Notes: a model not told the origin generated them from the sequence alone. A stretch of DNA of 64,000 nt from Ilyonectria destructans (GCA_020740775.1 JAHEWK010000010.1:1426001-1490000); one strand, 5' to 3'. Counted from the first letter of the stretch, positions 22,965 to 38,396 are shown. Made by a program: numbers and translations.

Positions 22965-25900
22965 AACTACCCGCTGGCAGCAAGCGATTTGAATTCGATG
23001 ACTAGGACGAAGAGAGACCTAGGCTGGGGAAAGGGTCGAACGATGTTCTTGTAGTACGCTGATGAAAGGCCGACGGCCAACAGGTCAAGGATCCCCAGGC
23101 TGAGCGGAGCTCCAGGGCGGGAACGGACTGGCATGATCAAGGTGCGTGCCGTCGCCTTTACATAGACTCGGACACTGCTGACGTCTTCGGACAGCTAATC
23201 CAGATGGCGAATGGCCGTTGACGTCGCAATGCCATTTTTCATGGGATTGACTGATGGCGCCCCAGCGAGCTTGAGCCAAAAACCCCCGCTGGCATAACGA
23301 TGCGGTGGGGGGACACACCAGTGACAGACAGGGAGCCCCTGCGGTGCGTCCGGAAGAGGGCCGGTGGGACTCCATGAGCCCTTCCATGAATGTCTGTCGT
23401 CGATGAACAGCCAGGGAAACCGAGGAGCGCCGAGACGACGACTTTTTGGGGGCTCTTGCCTCTCGGCGGTTCGCACGGTTGAGTATCTGGACATGGTTGG
23501 ACGCTCCAAGTACACCAAGACATGCAAGCCGACTTTGCTACGGCCGATGTAACGCGGCACACGGGATTGAGGGTATGGGGAGGCGTACAGGGCCGACAAC
23601 TTCATACTAGAGGGCCGTGGCTGGACGGGCAGCTTTGTGTCGAGCAGCACAAGCCGGGCATTAGCACAAGCACGAGCAACGAGCACAAGACGGTACGCAC
23701 AGGGGTGTGGGAGGGCGCGACACGTCCCGCCCGAGCTCTGCGTCCTGGTGTCAACTTTGCGATCGGATGGGCTGCCGCGAGACTACGACGTACTACGTAC
23801 TATGTACAGCAAGCACCAAGTCGACGGCGTGTGGTTCGTCTGTCCAATCGTGGGGCCATGGGCCGAGGGCTCGAACGGGCGTAGCGGCCGGCGGAATGGC
23901 GTGAGGTAGGGGGCCGATGGATGACAGGGCGTCTCTGGGGAAGCACACAGTCACACACTACACTGCCCATCACCTCAGTGTGCGAAGTGCAGAGTTGGTA
24001 GCTGGCACATCATCGCCCACCCCTCCTTCGCCCCTTCACCCCCTCCCTGATACGATGCTGCTTGCCTTCCCCGTTGCACGGCGTTGAGCGTTGAGCCGGC
24101 AATCACAATCACAATCATCTGGCAAACAGGGGCCAGAACCGGCGAGGCGTTGGGACATTCTGATGAGGGGGGGCCGCTCGCAACTCGCCGTCAAGCCTGA
24201 AGCCACTTATCAGTAGTGGGTAGCAGCCAATGGCCCGTCTGCCGTGGTCGTCCCATGTGTCGTGCCATGGCTGCGACAAGGCACCACTCTCATATTGGGA
24301 CTTGTGGAGAATCGAATCGCGGTTGAGGCTGAAAAGGCTTCTGAAAGACACCGGCTAGCGAGACCAGCGCCAGCAGCCGATGGGAAAAAGCAAAAAACAC
24401 GAAAAAGGAGGGGGAGTGACGGATCCACAGGCGCGTGGCGTCGCGCTGGAAGTGGGTATACTCCGTCCTGGACTCATAATTGCCGGCTGATGGTTTAGCA
24501 ACGCCCGTCAGGGCTCATGGGAGTTGCCGCCCTGGACCTGCCTTAGCCCGGGCTCTGGGGGACAAAGACGAGAGCCCGGTCGTGGTCAATTGTGATTCTG
24601 ATGATGCTTATGCTGGTCGACGGATGCAATTTGTGACCAGGGCATACAAATATCCACCGGGGGTGAGACGCCTAGGAATCGAGGCGAGCTCGAGTCAAGT
24701 CCCCAGCCGCGGCAGCAACTGTTGAAAGACTCCATCCGCAACATCACGGCCCGCCTTTTGGCGTGTCCCGTTGGCTTCGGCTCCGTCGGGAGCCGCTATT
24801 GGAGCCACAATCGGCCAGCTTCCGGCTTGTGCTTCCCAAAACCAAAGCTGAAAATGAGACCACGCAGCCGATGAGACGAGACGAGAGACTAGCAAAGTGC
24901 GGACAAAACGCCTCGGGCGACCGCTATGCAGCGGGCGAGCATTGCAGGCCGCCCGGAGGTTGTTTGAGACAGACGTCGACTTGATGCAAAACGACGCGCA
25001 AACGGACGCAGCACCATCAATCACAGCGCAGCGCAGCGCCCAGAGTCCGGCTTAGGGGTCCGTCGACACGCGGGTCACACTGATGATCCTTTCCCTAAGA
25101 TCATCCACCACAAATAGAGCTCCCTAGCAGGGGGGACCTTCCAGGAGCTATGGCCTGCCTACGCTCCGATGGCTTGATGCTCGGTGGCCAGGAATAGGCC
25201 TGCACCGAAGAGGGCGACAGCGGCCATATTCCCCGTCTTTTTTGCTCTCAACGGGCCCTCGTCTGAGCAATGCTCGTACTTGGCTTGAGCTCCCCCTCCC
25301 CTCGTCGTGTGTATGATGTCGTTGTTGTGTCTCCGGGTGCTGTGTTTCTATGTGATGCGTGGGAGCACAACAGCTCCTTTGTTGTCTGTCCAGTTGTCTG
25401 TCCAGTTCTCTGGCTGTCGAGCTTGTCTGTCTACTTCGCAGCTAGCTTTGCCTTGTGATTTTGCCACGAGTCGGTTTGCTTGGGGTTATTTGCCCGGATT
25501 TCCAGGAATGGCAATTCTTTCGTCGCGCCTCCACTTCCCGGAATCTAACGCATCTTTCATTCTACTGCCCTCCCACTCACACGCACTCTCGCCCACACAC
25601 CCGCCTTAGGCTGGGTTTCGGTGTATGTGTGTACCTTGACTGGTCGTTGATACTTGGTGGAAGTGTCATCGCCGTCTAACCACATGCTTTTAGGTTACCG
25701 TACCTATCACCCCCCTTGATGGAATTGATTTATCAAATTCAGCCGACCGCAGCACATGGACCTATCTCGTCAACTAAGAAGTCGAGACCGTGGCAATATC
25801 TCCAACTACACGCCGAGTCACCCGCCTGGAGTTCGGTCTCGATTGATCCATGGCCAACCACCGTATCCGCCGCCGGATTTCCCGCCAGCCAAGTCTCGCG

Positions 25901-27692
25901 ACTGGGGCGCTGGTTCCACGACACAATCACGTTGTTTTCGTTGGCATCCGGTCCCCTCGCAAACCCTGGCGGGGCTCCGGCGATTCCACGACATTCACCA
26001 CGCATGGGGTCATCTTGATACTGGGCTGGGGCTGCGGGCTGCGCTTCCCTGGGGTGGAGAGAGTCGAGGGAGAGCCGGAAGGCCTTGTTCGACCTCGGCT
26101 CTATGCTAATGCTATCCGATATCTTTCTTGGACCAGCGGCGAGCAGGCGATTGCTAACCCGGAGATGATGGGCATGTTTCTCCGTTCCTGTTCGCCTCGT
26201 CTCGTTCTCGGCCCTGTGCGCGATTCCTAGTTCACCGGTTGCGCATCCACGACGATCCATCACTTCCTGGCCTCCTTCCTGGGATCATCTCCTGGGATCA
26301 ACTCTTGCACGTGCCCTTCCCTGTCCTCAATCAAGAGAGAATCTGCAACACGTCAACTGGGCTGTCGTTGGGGGTTTGCTTCTAATACGGTGATACTATG
26401 CACGGAGTCTAGTGCAGCCCCGTCTTGTGCAGACGACGATGCCATTCCCCGATCCGACTTCGACCTGGGACATTCGCCTTGTTGTCTCCTCATTGTCGCC
26501 TTGCTGCGAACATGGGAGAGCTCCACCAACCCCATCACTTTACTCCGGCGTCCTGTCTCCTCCCCCGCCGCAACACGTCTGTCATCGGGCCTCATCGTTT
26601 CAAATGGCGGGGGAGGGTGAGGGCCGCTCTCCAGCGTGTGTGTTCTGCTGTCCCTCAAATGCCCTAAATGCTCAGATGCATCAAATGCACCGAACGCCCT
26701 AAATGCCCCTTCGAGGCCTCACCGACCCCCACATGCGGCCAGGCTACATACTACGTACGTCCGGGGGGCGGGCGCTGTCGACGGGCCCCGGCTGCCTCGC
26801 TCGATGCCTTGGACATGGAGTTTTGGGGCCTTGTTGACAAGCACTGCCCGTACCCAGCTCCCCGGGAGTTGGATATGTAAGTATATATCTGCCCGCGCAG
26901 GTGAATTGCTTTTTCGATCTGCCCGCCTCCACAGCTTGTCCCCCGGCCCCTTGTCTTGTCACCGAGTGCTCTCACTCCCCCCCGGGCTAGCTTCTTCGTT
27001 TGATACACCCCCTCCACGGCCCTCCTCCTCCCATCCTCACCTCCTCCCCTCCCATCGAGCTCTTTGGCTTGGCCGTGGCGAAACGGATGTCGTGGAGATG
27101 CGCCCCCGGCTGCAAGCCCGCAAGATGCAAGGATGCCTTATTAACCCTGGTGCGCTCCACGCATCACTGACGTCTGCTCCATAGTTGCCCTCTTACTGTT
27201 TTCCTTTTTCCTTTTCCCTTTCCCTACCTGTCCCCGCCGTCCGTTCACCGAGGAGCCCGCCCTACCAGACCGTGGTGGGCCTCATCAACGGCCCGAGTCC
27301 CTTGTCCTGCCAGGGCGGGAGGCAATGGAACGGCACGGAGACCGGGGCAGCCTGATAACCTTGCCTCGTCCATGCAACGCAATCGCCGATACGACGGCGC
27401 CTGAGAGAACAACAGGTTCTGACAGAGGCCACTGACAGACGCCATTGCCCGAAGTGGCCGCCTGCGGGCGCCTCTGATTCATGTAAGTCTGGGGCTGATC
27501 GAGGGTGTGGGTGTCGGTCGGATCTATTTCTTCAATCGGTCTTTGTTTCCTCTAACAGTTAAGGTGAGTTACGGCTATGTATGTATGATATGAGCCTCCT
27601 TCTACCGCTCCCGCCCATTCCTGCCTCGTCTACACTTCACGACTCTGATGCAATCTCCTTCTTCTCCCTTTCCTCCCTGCCGCATACGTGCA

Positions 27693-27778
27693 AACATACA
27701 TACATACATACGTGCATACGCACACATACACACACATACGCACATACATATACACATACATACACACATAAATACACG
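27693..27778. repeat. Compound ACAT/CA microsatellite
   Basis: About 85 bases of mixed ACAT, CACA and TACA units with occasional CG interruptions. Its translations on both strands are His/Thr- or Cys/Val-rich low-complexity strings and are not real proteins. Confidence 0.85.
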
Positions 27779-28173
27779 CGCACGAGTAAAACAGGCTGAC
27801 ATCGTTCCGTTTCGTTTCATCTCGCAGGAAGCAAAACATGCCGCACCCCCGTGAAACCAAAAAGAATCGGGGAGGCGGGGAAAAGAGAATGACAATTCAA
27901 CAATAAGTGGCTGCCGCATGAAACTCCGTGACCGTAACTCGACCAGTCAGCAACTGTGCATCTGTGCATCCGCAGTTGGGCTGGGAGGTGCTTTCTTTTT
28001 CCTTTCCCACCATCATCCCGGTTGGTCCATAAGAGCCGCCACGGGAGATAAAATCAAGGCTCCCGCAGGACAAGACGGCATGCGCAACAAGAGTGAGGCG
28101 GTGTGGGTATCTTTCTATCACCGTGCTTTGTTTCGGGGGCCTCGCTCGTTGGGTGCATGGTGTGGGGGACCTC

Positions 28174-30666
<2,493 letters not shown>

Positions 30667-31358
30667 TGTTCTTGTGTTGGAGAGCGGAGGCGGTGCAGGA
30701 ATCCAACCGGGGGAGAAGAATGCGCGGCGAGGCTGAGGTTTGTGTTGACATCCCCGTCTGCCTGCCAGAAAAATTTGGCGGGACGGAGGCAGGTTTCTTA
30801 TCGATAAGCGCACCGGCTCCGGGGTCACAGTGCGAGGAGTGCGCAGGCTGCAACATGCCAGACTGTATTACCTGTGTTAGGAAGGAGCGATATGGCATGG
30901 AGAGGGTTCTGTATGTTGCGTATACTAGCACAATATCTATTTCTGCCTTTCTTTCAGTGAATCTCTCGTCGTAATGTCCGGTTTCTCTCGATACTGCAGA
31001 ATGGATTGGCAAAGTGCTGGCAGCAGGCGCACACTGTGTCTAGTTTTCGGGGTCCTCCCACTCTCTCTGAGACTCACCGCGAAAATCGTCCATCTTGTGC
31101 GAATTGAGCTCACATCAACCCCAGGCTTTGAGCTCGTGTCCATGCAAGACGCCTTATCAGGTCGATTCTGACAGTTTCATCAGCGACATTATTGCCATTT
31201 ATTCTCGGACTGTCGCGGGGCGATAGCTGCGTGTCTTCTCTCTTGTCCATCACACAATTGTTTGCTTGGCGGGGTGATTTACTCCACCATCGGAAATCTC
31301 AGCCTTCGTGAGGTCCCCCACCACCACAGCCTCACCAACATCCGCCGCGATACCTGCA
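30667..31358. promoter_or_regulatory. Bidirectional promoter region between PRP43 and PRMT5
   Basis: A 692-bp spacer separates the two start codons of the divergent genes. It must contain both promoters and both 5' leaders. I see no clear TATA box, as is usual for fungal housekeeping genes. Confidence 0.6.
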
Positions 31359-33942
31359 ATGGCTTCTGACGGATCCGGCTTCAACAAGCCTGAAGGCTTC
31401 GGCCCCCAGCGGCCCAGCTTCCACATCGGCCAGCACGACTCGGCCCGCGAGGCGCCCCTCACTGACTTACAGTACGGCCATCTGCTCAACCATGGTGTAA
31501 GTCGCCAGCCAACATGCCCGTCGCTGACCCAGTGACGCCCGAGGGCAATGCCATTGACTGCGGATAGCTGGGCTTTGTGACGACGCCCATTACCAACAAC
31601 CACTTCCGCGACCGCGTCTTCGCCCTCGTTGCGCAGCATCTCGCGACTCTCGCCGGCGAAGGAAACTCGCCCACCACGATTGCCACGGCTGCCCGCGAGG
31701 ATCCCATCCTGCCGCCGCTGACGCCCAAGGACACCGGCCTGTTCCCCAGCGCCGCCGTCAACACTTACACAGCGTGCATCAGTCCCTGGATCGACCTGTG
31801 CTCCACCAATCCTGTCGTCTCCAGCATCTCCCGCCAGGTGCTCAACCTCGAGGTCAACTACGCCAACTTCTGCGGCGTCCGGAGCATCATCGTCCCCGGG
31901 CCCCAGCGGGATGCCTCCAAGGACGGCGGCAACCAAGGTCTGTCCCAGTACTCTCGTGCCGTTGAGGAAGCTCTTACCATCGGTGGCCGGGTGACTTTCC
32001 TGGTCCACATGCCCATGTACCGGGAGCCTGGCCAGGAGTCTCAGATCAAGACTCTCTCGTCTCTCCAATCTCAGCAGCCCCCCAAGGTTGACGAGAAGGA
32101 TATTGATCTCTTCACGGCATGGGATTCGTGGCATCATGTCCGAACAGTCTGCAACTACAACACAAGGCTCTTCGTTGGTGGGTTCCCATACCCCTTTGAC
32201 ACTCTTACGCTTGCTGACTGGCCATTTTTCAGCGCTGCAAATACCCCAAGTCATGCCTGAGAAGGACCTCCAGGACCGCTGGTTCGCTGAGCCTCTGCAC
32301 TACTTGACTCTGAGCCACACGGTCTTCCAACTGAACAAGAGTGGCTTCCCCGTCTTGTCCAAGCATCACCAGGACCTCATCTTCTCGTACCTCCGTCTCA
32401 AGAATTTGCCATGGATTATGCTCTGCGATGCCGGCCCCGATGTCTCTTACATCAAGGACGATGCCAAGTCCTTGCTTAACAGCGATGGAACACCGTCTCC
32501 AGACGATTTTCCCACCCTTGCTGACGCTCAGGAACAAACATTAAAGAGGTCCAAGAGCGCGACAAACGCTTACGTCGCCTACCTCCGATGGCTTGAGTCC
32601 CAGCAGCCTCCCTTTTCCGTTCTGGAGGGTCCTACCTTGACTAGCTTCCAGGATTGGCTTCAATCGCCCCTGCAGCCCCTGTCGGACAATCTTGAGTCGG
32701 CCACTTACGAGGTCTTTGAGGGCGACCCTGTCAAGTACAACCAGTATGAGGCTGCCGTTTACGAGGCCTTGACGGAGTGGAAGACGCTTAACAAGCCTAC
32801 CTCCAAGGAGGGCGCCGTCGTCGTTGCTGTTGCTGGCTCTGGCCGGGGCCCTCTCGTCACCCGAGCTCTCAAGGCTGCGGAGGACGCTGGCGTGGCTATC
32901 GACATGTGGGCCGTGGAGAAGAACCCCAACGCATATGTGTACTTGTTGCGCCAGAACGAGATGGTCTGGAACGGCAAGGTCAAGGTTGTCAAGACGGATA
33001 TGCGCGCTTGGAAGGGGCCTGTTATCTCAGAGTCCGCCGAGGGTCCCGTGTACGGCAAGGTTGACATCCTCATCTCAGAGCTGCTCGGCTCCTTTGGCGA
33101 CAACGAGCTGTCGCCCGAATGTCTTGACGGTATCCAGCACGTCATGTCCAAGCCCCACGGCATCTCCATCCCGAGCTCTTACACCGCTCACTTCAGTCCG
33201 ATCTCCCACCCCAAGATCCACGCCGACCTTCTCTCGCGCGTGCCCACCGAGCCCAACGCCTTCGAGACCCCCTGGGTCGTCCGGCTCTACGCCCTCGACT
33301 TTGTGTCCCAGAAGGTACCGGGCCACCCGCGGTTCCAGGAGGCCTGGGAGTTCTCGCATCCCATTCCCGACACTACGCTCGCGGCTGTCGAGGCTCGGCG
33401 ATCCGGAGGTGTGGTGGGCGGCGGCGGCGGCAGCATGTCCGGCGCGGCTGGAGCCAACGACCACAACTCGCGGTATTGTCACCTCACCTTTGTGTGCCGG
33501 ACTAGGGGCGTCACACACGGTCTGGCGGGCTACTTTGAGTCGACCCTGTACGAGTCGCAGCTCAAGGGAAGCGAGGGCGAAAAGGTGGAGATCAGCACGC
33601 ACCCGGAGCGCATCGATCAGAAGAGCAAGGACATGATTTCATGGTTCCCCATATTCTTTCCCCTCAAGGTAAGCTTATGCTAGCTTAGTTTCCCTTCATA
33701 CTCCCCAGCACCAGATAATGGGGTTCTTACACATGTTCACGCACTAACACCAACATTCACAGAAACCACTTTATTTCCCCGCCGACACGGAGCTGGAGAT
33801 CAGCATGTGGCGGCAGACGGACGACACGCGGGTGTGGTACGAGTGGCTCGTTGAGGCCTGGACTTGGGTCGGTCAGTCGCAACGCATCAAGGTGGGCTCG
33901 TCGGACCTGTGCAGCAGTCGCCAGGTAGCCTGTCTGATGTAA
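31359..33942 (+). CDS. PRMT5: Protein arginine N-methyltransferase 5 (Skb1/Hsl7 family)
   Basis: Exons 31359-31496, 31568-32177, 32233-33668 and 33763-33942 give 787 aa. The N-terminal half is the TIM-barrel region (NYANFCGVRSIIVPGP, LVHMPMY). The methyltransferase fold follows, with the SAM-binding motif AGSGRGPLV (GSGRGP at 451-456), and the double-E loop SELLGSFGDNELSPE has Glu 532 and Glu 541, the same nine-residue spacing as in human PRMT5. The C-terminal beta-barrel ends in a SMWRQTDDTRVWYEW segment. The family makes symmetric dimethylarginine on Sm proteins and histones and, in yeasts, works in the Swe1/Wee1 morphogenesis checkpoint. A Gly-rich insertion (GGVVGGGGGSMSG) in the barrel looks specific to this lineage. 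Met 31359 is the first ATG in frame. Confidence 0.94.
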
Positions 33943-34336
33943 ATATTTCGAGCCAACGAGCCGTAACGAGGAGATGGATTCATGTAGGGCGTGCGGTTTG
34001 GATGTGAAATGTGTGGTTTTTTTTGCCGCGGGGCGAAGAGAAAAGTTTGTTTGTAGACGGGGAGTCGTGTGTGCTTGTGACTGTGTTTCCCCCTCCATGT
34101 GATGTTCGATATCACGACCGACCAGCACACGACATGGGGTCTCTTTGCTCGGTTGATGCACCCCTACCAGCAGCCATAAACGCCGGTTCCGAAACCAATC
34201 TCAGTCTTCCTAGACCAATGACTCCAAAGACCTCCCGGAACCAAATGCCATGCTGGTCATCCGCCTCCTCCTTTCGTAAGTGTAGCCCCTTCGCTCGCAT
34301 GGTCTAGTTTGTCGTTCGCACGTGAGTCGTTTGTTT
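33943..34336. other. Convergent spacer PRMT5/SmF
   Basis: A 394-bp tail-to-tail spacer that must contain both 3' UTRs. It includes a T8 run and A/T-rich words around 34010-34050. No gene is seen. Confidence 0.6.
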
Positions 34337-34871
34337 TCAGCCCTCCATCCTGACATCGCCGCTCTCGCCCTGGTCTGCGCCTCGGATCCAGAGAACGTTG
34401 TTACACCTATGTCACGATACGTCAGTTTCAGAAGCTCCTAACATGCGTTCCTTCACTCCCGAGCAGAACTCCGACGGTTTCGGTGGCAGCTTGGAGCGAT
34501 AAAATAGGCAACGGGAGGTATTTACCGGATGAGGACCTGGCCAAGGGTACCAGTCATCTTCTGGTCAATGTACTCCTCGGTATCTCGCAGCTGGATGTTC
34601 ATGTAGCTGTCGATGCTGACCAGTCTGCCCTTGTACTCGGTCTCGCCCCACTTCAAACGAACGACGATGTCCTTATCGACACTGCGCACCAAGTCAGCAT
34701 TAGCATTGGCATCTCTCGAGAAGCGCCGCCGAAGTCGTCGACAGTCGCGGGGGAGGGCGGTGGGACATACAGGTCCTGAAGCATAGGGCGGGGGTTCACG
34801 GGAACGAACTGTTGGGTTCTTGTCAGTCTTGGCGCCATGGACAGAGCGAGGGGAGTAGAACGTACACTCAT
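34337..34871 (-). CDS. SMX3: Small nuclear ribonucleoprotein F (SmF)
   Basis: Four exons, 34871-34866, 34808-34771, 34681-34526 and 34406-34337, give 89 aa. The first exon encodes only Met-Ser. The introns are 57, 89 and 119 nt. The spliced product begins [14 protein letters not shown], typical of SmF, then Sm motif 1 ([25 protein letters not shown] split over strands 1-3) and Sm motif 2 ([13 protein letters not shown]), with an acidic tail ending DVRMEG. SmF is one of seven Sm proteins that form the ring on U1, U2, U4 and U5 snRNAs in the spliceosome. The tiny first exon and high intron density (three introns in 270 coding nt) are common for this ancient gene in fungi. No single open frame covers it, so the splice model is the main evidence and it is self-consistent at every junction. 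Confidence 0.93.
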
Positions 34872-36172
34872 CTTGAGGGCGGGGCGTTGGTGGGCTTGTC
34901 AGGCTGGGATTGGGAGCCTTGTAGTGGAGGAGCGCGACGAGACGAGGCTGGCAGCTTGGTAGTGGTGGTGTGAATTTTTGGCGTCGCAGGGACGGGATCG
35001 GAAAAACCTTTCGGGGGTGGGAGCTGCCTGGTCCCGCTCAGGGTGTCAGTGCCCCTCCAGTACAAGCGAAATGCTTCAGATGGGATCTCGCTCAGCCCTG
35101 TAACTTAAGCTGCATGTGGAGCTCCTACAGCTGTACGTATAAATCACATAACGATATGTCCACTAAGAAAAGAGTTCAAAGGGAATTATGTGTGTTTACT
35201 AAGAGATTTAATTACACATGATTCCGCTGAATTTATGCTCCCTTTAGGTAGGAACTAAAGTCCTTAAGCTTGGGAGACAAGATTAAGGATGGGCCAACAG
35301 AGTGCATCGTGTAGAAGTAATGGTAATACAGTAGAGTGTCAGAAATGCCGACCTTACAGGCGCGACAGGCATAGGGGCTTAGAAAGCGTGATCCTAGAAG
35401 AATTCGGGTCGTCGTAGATGTGGATGTTAATGTGTCCCCATTTACCCCAAAGGCACGCTACTTCTTGATGTGAGTCAATTATAACCGTCGTTCCAGGACT
35501 AGAGTGAAGGGGTAAAATACCACCTGTATTGAGACATTGATGCTACTGCCGATATTTGAAGCTTAGTGACGTAAGGAGAGGAATAAAGTACCTTAGGAAT
35601 TAGGACTCGTGACTCACGGCAAGAAAGTGACGGAATCTTGCATCTCAGCTGAATGCCACGGCCCATGATGCCGGGACCAGGATTTCCTTTTTCGATCACG
35701 CATCTCCATCTCTGCTGCGCACGAACTATGCAAAACCGCAAATAACACGGAATTGATTAGTCCTAGACAAGGCGGCTCGCAATGGCATCCCCATTCCGTT
35801 TAGGCATCGCGATTTGACGGCCTCGTGATTGTTGTTAGTCCCCTCGTTGGCAGGGCGTCCCTGGTTCTCCCGGGACAAGACGCCTCGTCGCACGAAATTT
35901 CTCGGAACGCCATGGAGGCTGGTGGCTTTGGGCTTATGGCTGATGGCTGAGCTTTGTTCTGTGCAACCACTGAGCTTTGCAGCGAGGTGTTTTTTATTCT
36001 TGGGTAGGTTTCCTGACTCTTGTAGTACATACTTGCCTGGGCCATAGCATTAATCGACCTCATATATAAGGTGCGGAGTTGTTCGCCCTGTGCCCTTGGT
36101 CTCGGTACATCAACATACTTCTATTTATCAACGACACCTACCTCTCATCCAATCCATCATCACCGCACTCCA
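34872..36172. other. 1.3-kb spacer, A/T-richer
   Basis: No supported gene. The sequence from about 35120 to 35760 is noticeably A/T-richer than its surroundings, with many stops in all frames, and could be an old decayed insertion. The right end carries the hydrolase core promoter. Confidence 0.5.
36063..36070 (+). promoter_or_regulatory. TATA box of the hydrolase gene
   Basis: TATATAAG lies about 110 nt upstream of the ATG at 36173, with pyrimidine-rich sequence between. This is a good core-promoter arrangement and suggests a regulated rather than housekeeping gene. Confidence 0.5.
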
Positions 36173-37221
36173 ATGTTCAGTAACTTTCACCTCAGCTATC
36201 AATGGCTCTACTACAGCCGGCCGTCGGGTCCTCCCTCGCCCATTCCCGACGGTCTCGAGCGCCACTGGCTCGACACCGCCCAGGGCACACTTGAGATCCT
36301 CTCCGCGAAGCCCTCGACGCCCGCCACTGGCCCGCCCGTCTTCTTCTGCCATGGCGGCATGGGCGGCGCCTGGGTTTGGACTGAGTACATGCAGTATCTC
36401 GCCGCCCGCGGGGTCCCTTGCTATGCCGTCTCCCTACGTGGTCACGGCGACTCGTGGTACCCTTCGTACCTGCGCATGATGTTTGCAACCTCCCGTCGCG
36501 TACTGAGTGACGACCTTGTCACCGCCATTGAGTGGGTGCAGGCGCGCGAGAATAGCGAGGTCGTACTCGTCGGCCATTCAAGCGGCGGCGGACTCAGCCA
36601 GGGCATCTTGTCGGAGGGTAGGGTAAATGTCAAAGGATTAGCCTTGTTAGGTGCGGTGCCGGCCTATGGATCGTAAGTCCCGAGTCCGATACATGATTGA
36701 ACCTACTGAGTGTCATATGCTAATGAGGATCGTTCAGGATGGGCGTCTACATCAACTGGGCCAAGCTCGACCCGTGGTTCACAATTCGTCTCATTTTCCA
36801 CGGCTGGCACTCAAACTCGCCTCTCTCGCACCCGACCCTCACCCACCGAGCCTTCTTTGGCGACAGCTTCCCCCTCTCGGCCGTGATTCCCTTCCAGCGC
36901 CGCATGAACCGGTATGAGAGCTACGGCTGGCCGTTTAGCATGATGAGGCCGTTCGCATCAGCGAGCTCGATTCTGCGACACATCCACAACGGCGGTGCCA
37001 GCGGGGCCAAGCTGCTTGTGATGGCAGGCTCGCAGGACAAGCTCATGAATGCGCAGGTGACACAGGAGACGGCAGCGTTTTATCGGGCGGCGGCGGCGGA
37101 TCCGGAAGGCGAAGGAGTGCGGATGGAGATTGTGGAGGGCGCGGGACACCACTTGCAGAATGATGTGCAGTGGGAAGATGGCGCGGAGAAGCTGCTTGCT
37201 TTCTACAAGGGCATTGCGTGA
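36173..37221 (+). CDS. Alpha/beta-hydrolase fold protein
   Basis: Exons 36173-36672 and 36738-37221 (65-nt intron, branch GCTAAT) give 327 aa. The oxyanion motif is FFCHGGMGG (around 58-65). The nucleophile elbow is VGHSSGG, with Ser 136. A late Asp in AGSQDKL (267) and His in GAGHH (304 or 305) complete a plausible Ser-Asp-His triad. The SLRGHGDS segment is typical of the AB_hydrolase_1/hydrolase_4 group that includes lysophospholipases and esterases. Between elbow and Asp lies a Trp/Arg-rich cap region. There is no signal peptide or PTS1, so it is probably cytosolic. Substrate is unknown. The Met at 36173 follows a TATA box at a normal distance; no ATG upstream in frame is needed. Confidence 0.82.
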
Positions 37222-38396
37222 TGCAAGGGTAAAGAAGCTGGGTCAAATATGTTTGAAAGGATTGGGTCTCGGGATGCTTATGATTCCTCCGAGAGGAGCT
37301 CCTCTGACCGGTTTTGGTGTTTAGGGTAAGCGGTGTTGCGATGCGATTGTAAACTATTGTATGTTTAGATGGTTGGCTGGAATGATATCCCTTCTCATGT
37401 TACCACTCGCGAATTCTCGGAAAATCAACAGCAATAATTGATCTTCGGATCTCATCCCAGAGACTATCGGGCTGATTACCATTGTACGGAGGTTCACTGG
37501 CCTTTGGGTCAAGATGCCGACGAACCTCCGAACGGCATATCTCCCCATAGTGGGGGCCCTCGTAGTGAACTCCCCGCCGCAACCGGCCCCTTGTCGACGC
37601 TGTAGCAACAGAGAACCCCGGAGATGTTTGCCCATAATAAGAGGGGAACGGGGAGGGGAGTTTCTTAGCGGTGGAGAATGGAGACTAGGATCACAGCCAG
37701 ACGTCCCAGCGTGACTTGCCTCGCCCCAGGAATTCCGGGAGTTCTTTGCTAGAATCCACCTGTTCTGCTCTATCCTACTCCTCTCCTTCTCCCAACAGAG
37801 TGTGTGCGCTACATTTTTGCTTCTCGCTGCCAACTGCCACACCACGCCCCTCGGCCTGTTTCCGAGTCCCCCGTTCCATCTTTGCACCGACGCCGACGTC
37901 CCCGGAGTCGGAAGACCGCCCGTAGCATCCCCCTCGGAGCTCCCGCCACTCGGCATCACTGCCCGTCCGCACCTTCCCACTTCCGCAGGAGGGGTGGCCA
38001 TTCAAGCTGGCGTTTGCGCAGCGGATCGCCTTTTCGGGGGTAGGAGTGGGAGCAACGGTTCGTCCAGGAGGCGTCAGAGCAGGTGCCACGCGTGCAGCGG
38101 CAGCAGCAAGTGGTGTGGTCGGCGTAGCAGCCAGAGGCAGAGTTAGCAGCAGCAGGCAGGTACGCCTCAGCACCCTCCTGTTTAGATCGACGATGGAGCC
38201 CCGCATGCCGGACCTCTCCGCCGACAGCCCCTCCTCCGCCTCCTCATCAGCTTCGGTCGCCGCATCGGCCGGGAGGATATCCCTTGTTTCGCGACACTTA
38301 TTGCAGACGACTTCCTCTTTATCTTTATCTTCCTCTTCTTCCACCCAGACCTCGTCCTCTCCCCAGCAACAGCGCCGATACTCTTCATCCTCCACC
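37222..38396. other. Spacer and leader of the aminotransferase gene
   Basis: No separate gene. From 38193 to 38396 the frame of the aminotransferase is already open and contains Met codons, so part of this may be coding (see findings). Confidence 0.5.

Larger units (their letters stand above)
22857..28173. other. 5.3-kb gene-free stretch
   Basis: No frame here shows a recognisable domain, signal peptide or intron-joined protein. The stretch includes several ACTACGTAC-type words (around 23790 and 26750) and an ACAT/CA-rich microsatellite at 27693-27778. The right end is the 3' flank of PRP43. Confidence 0.5.

Noticed and set aside
27581..27919. His/Thr-rich and Cys/Val-rich frames across 27.6-27.9 kb
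   Set aside because: They are translations of the ACAT/CA microsatellite.
31250..32254. 334-codon minus-strand frame
   Set aside because: Antisense shadow of PRMT5, crossing its first introns, with no domain of its own.
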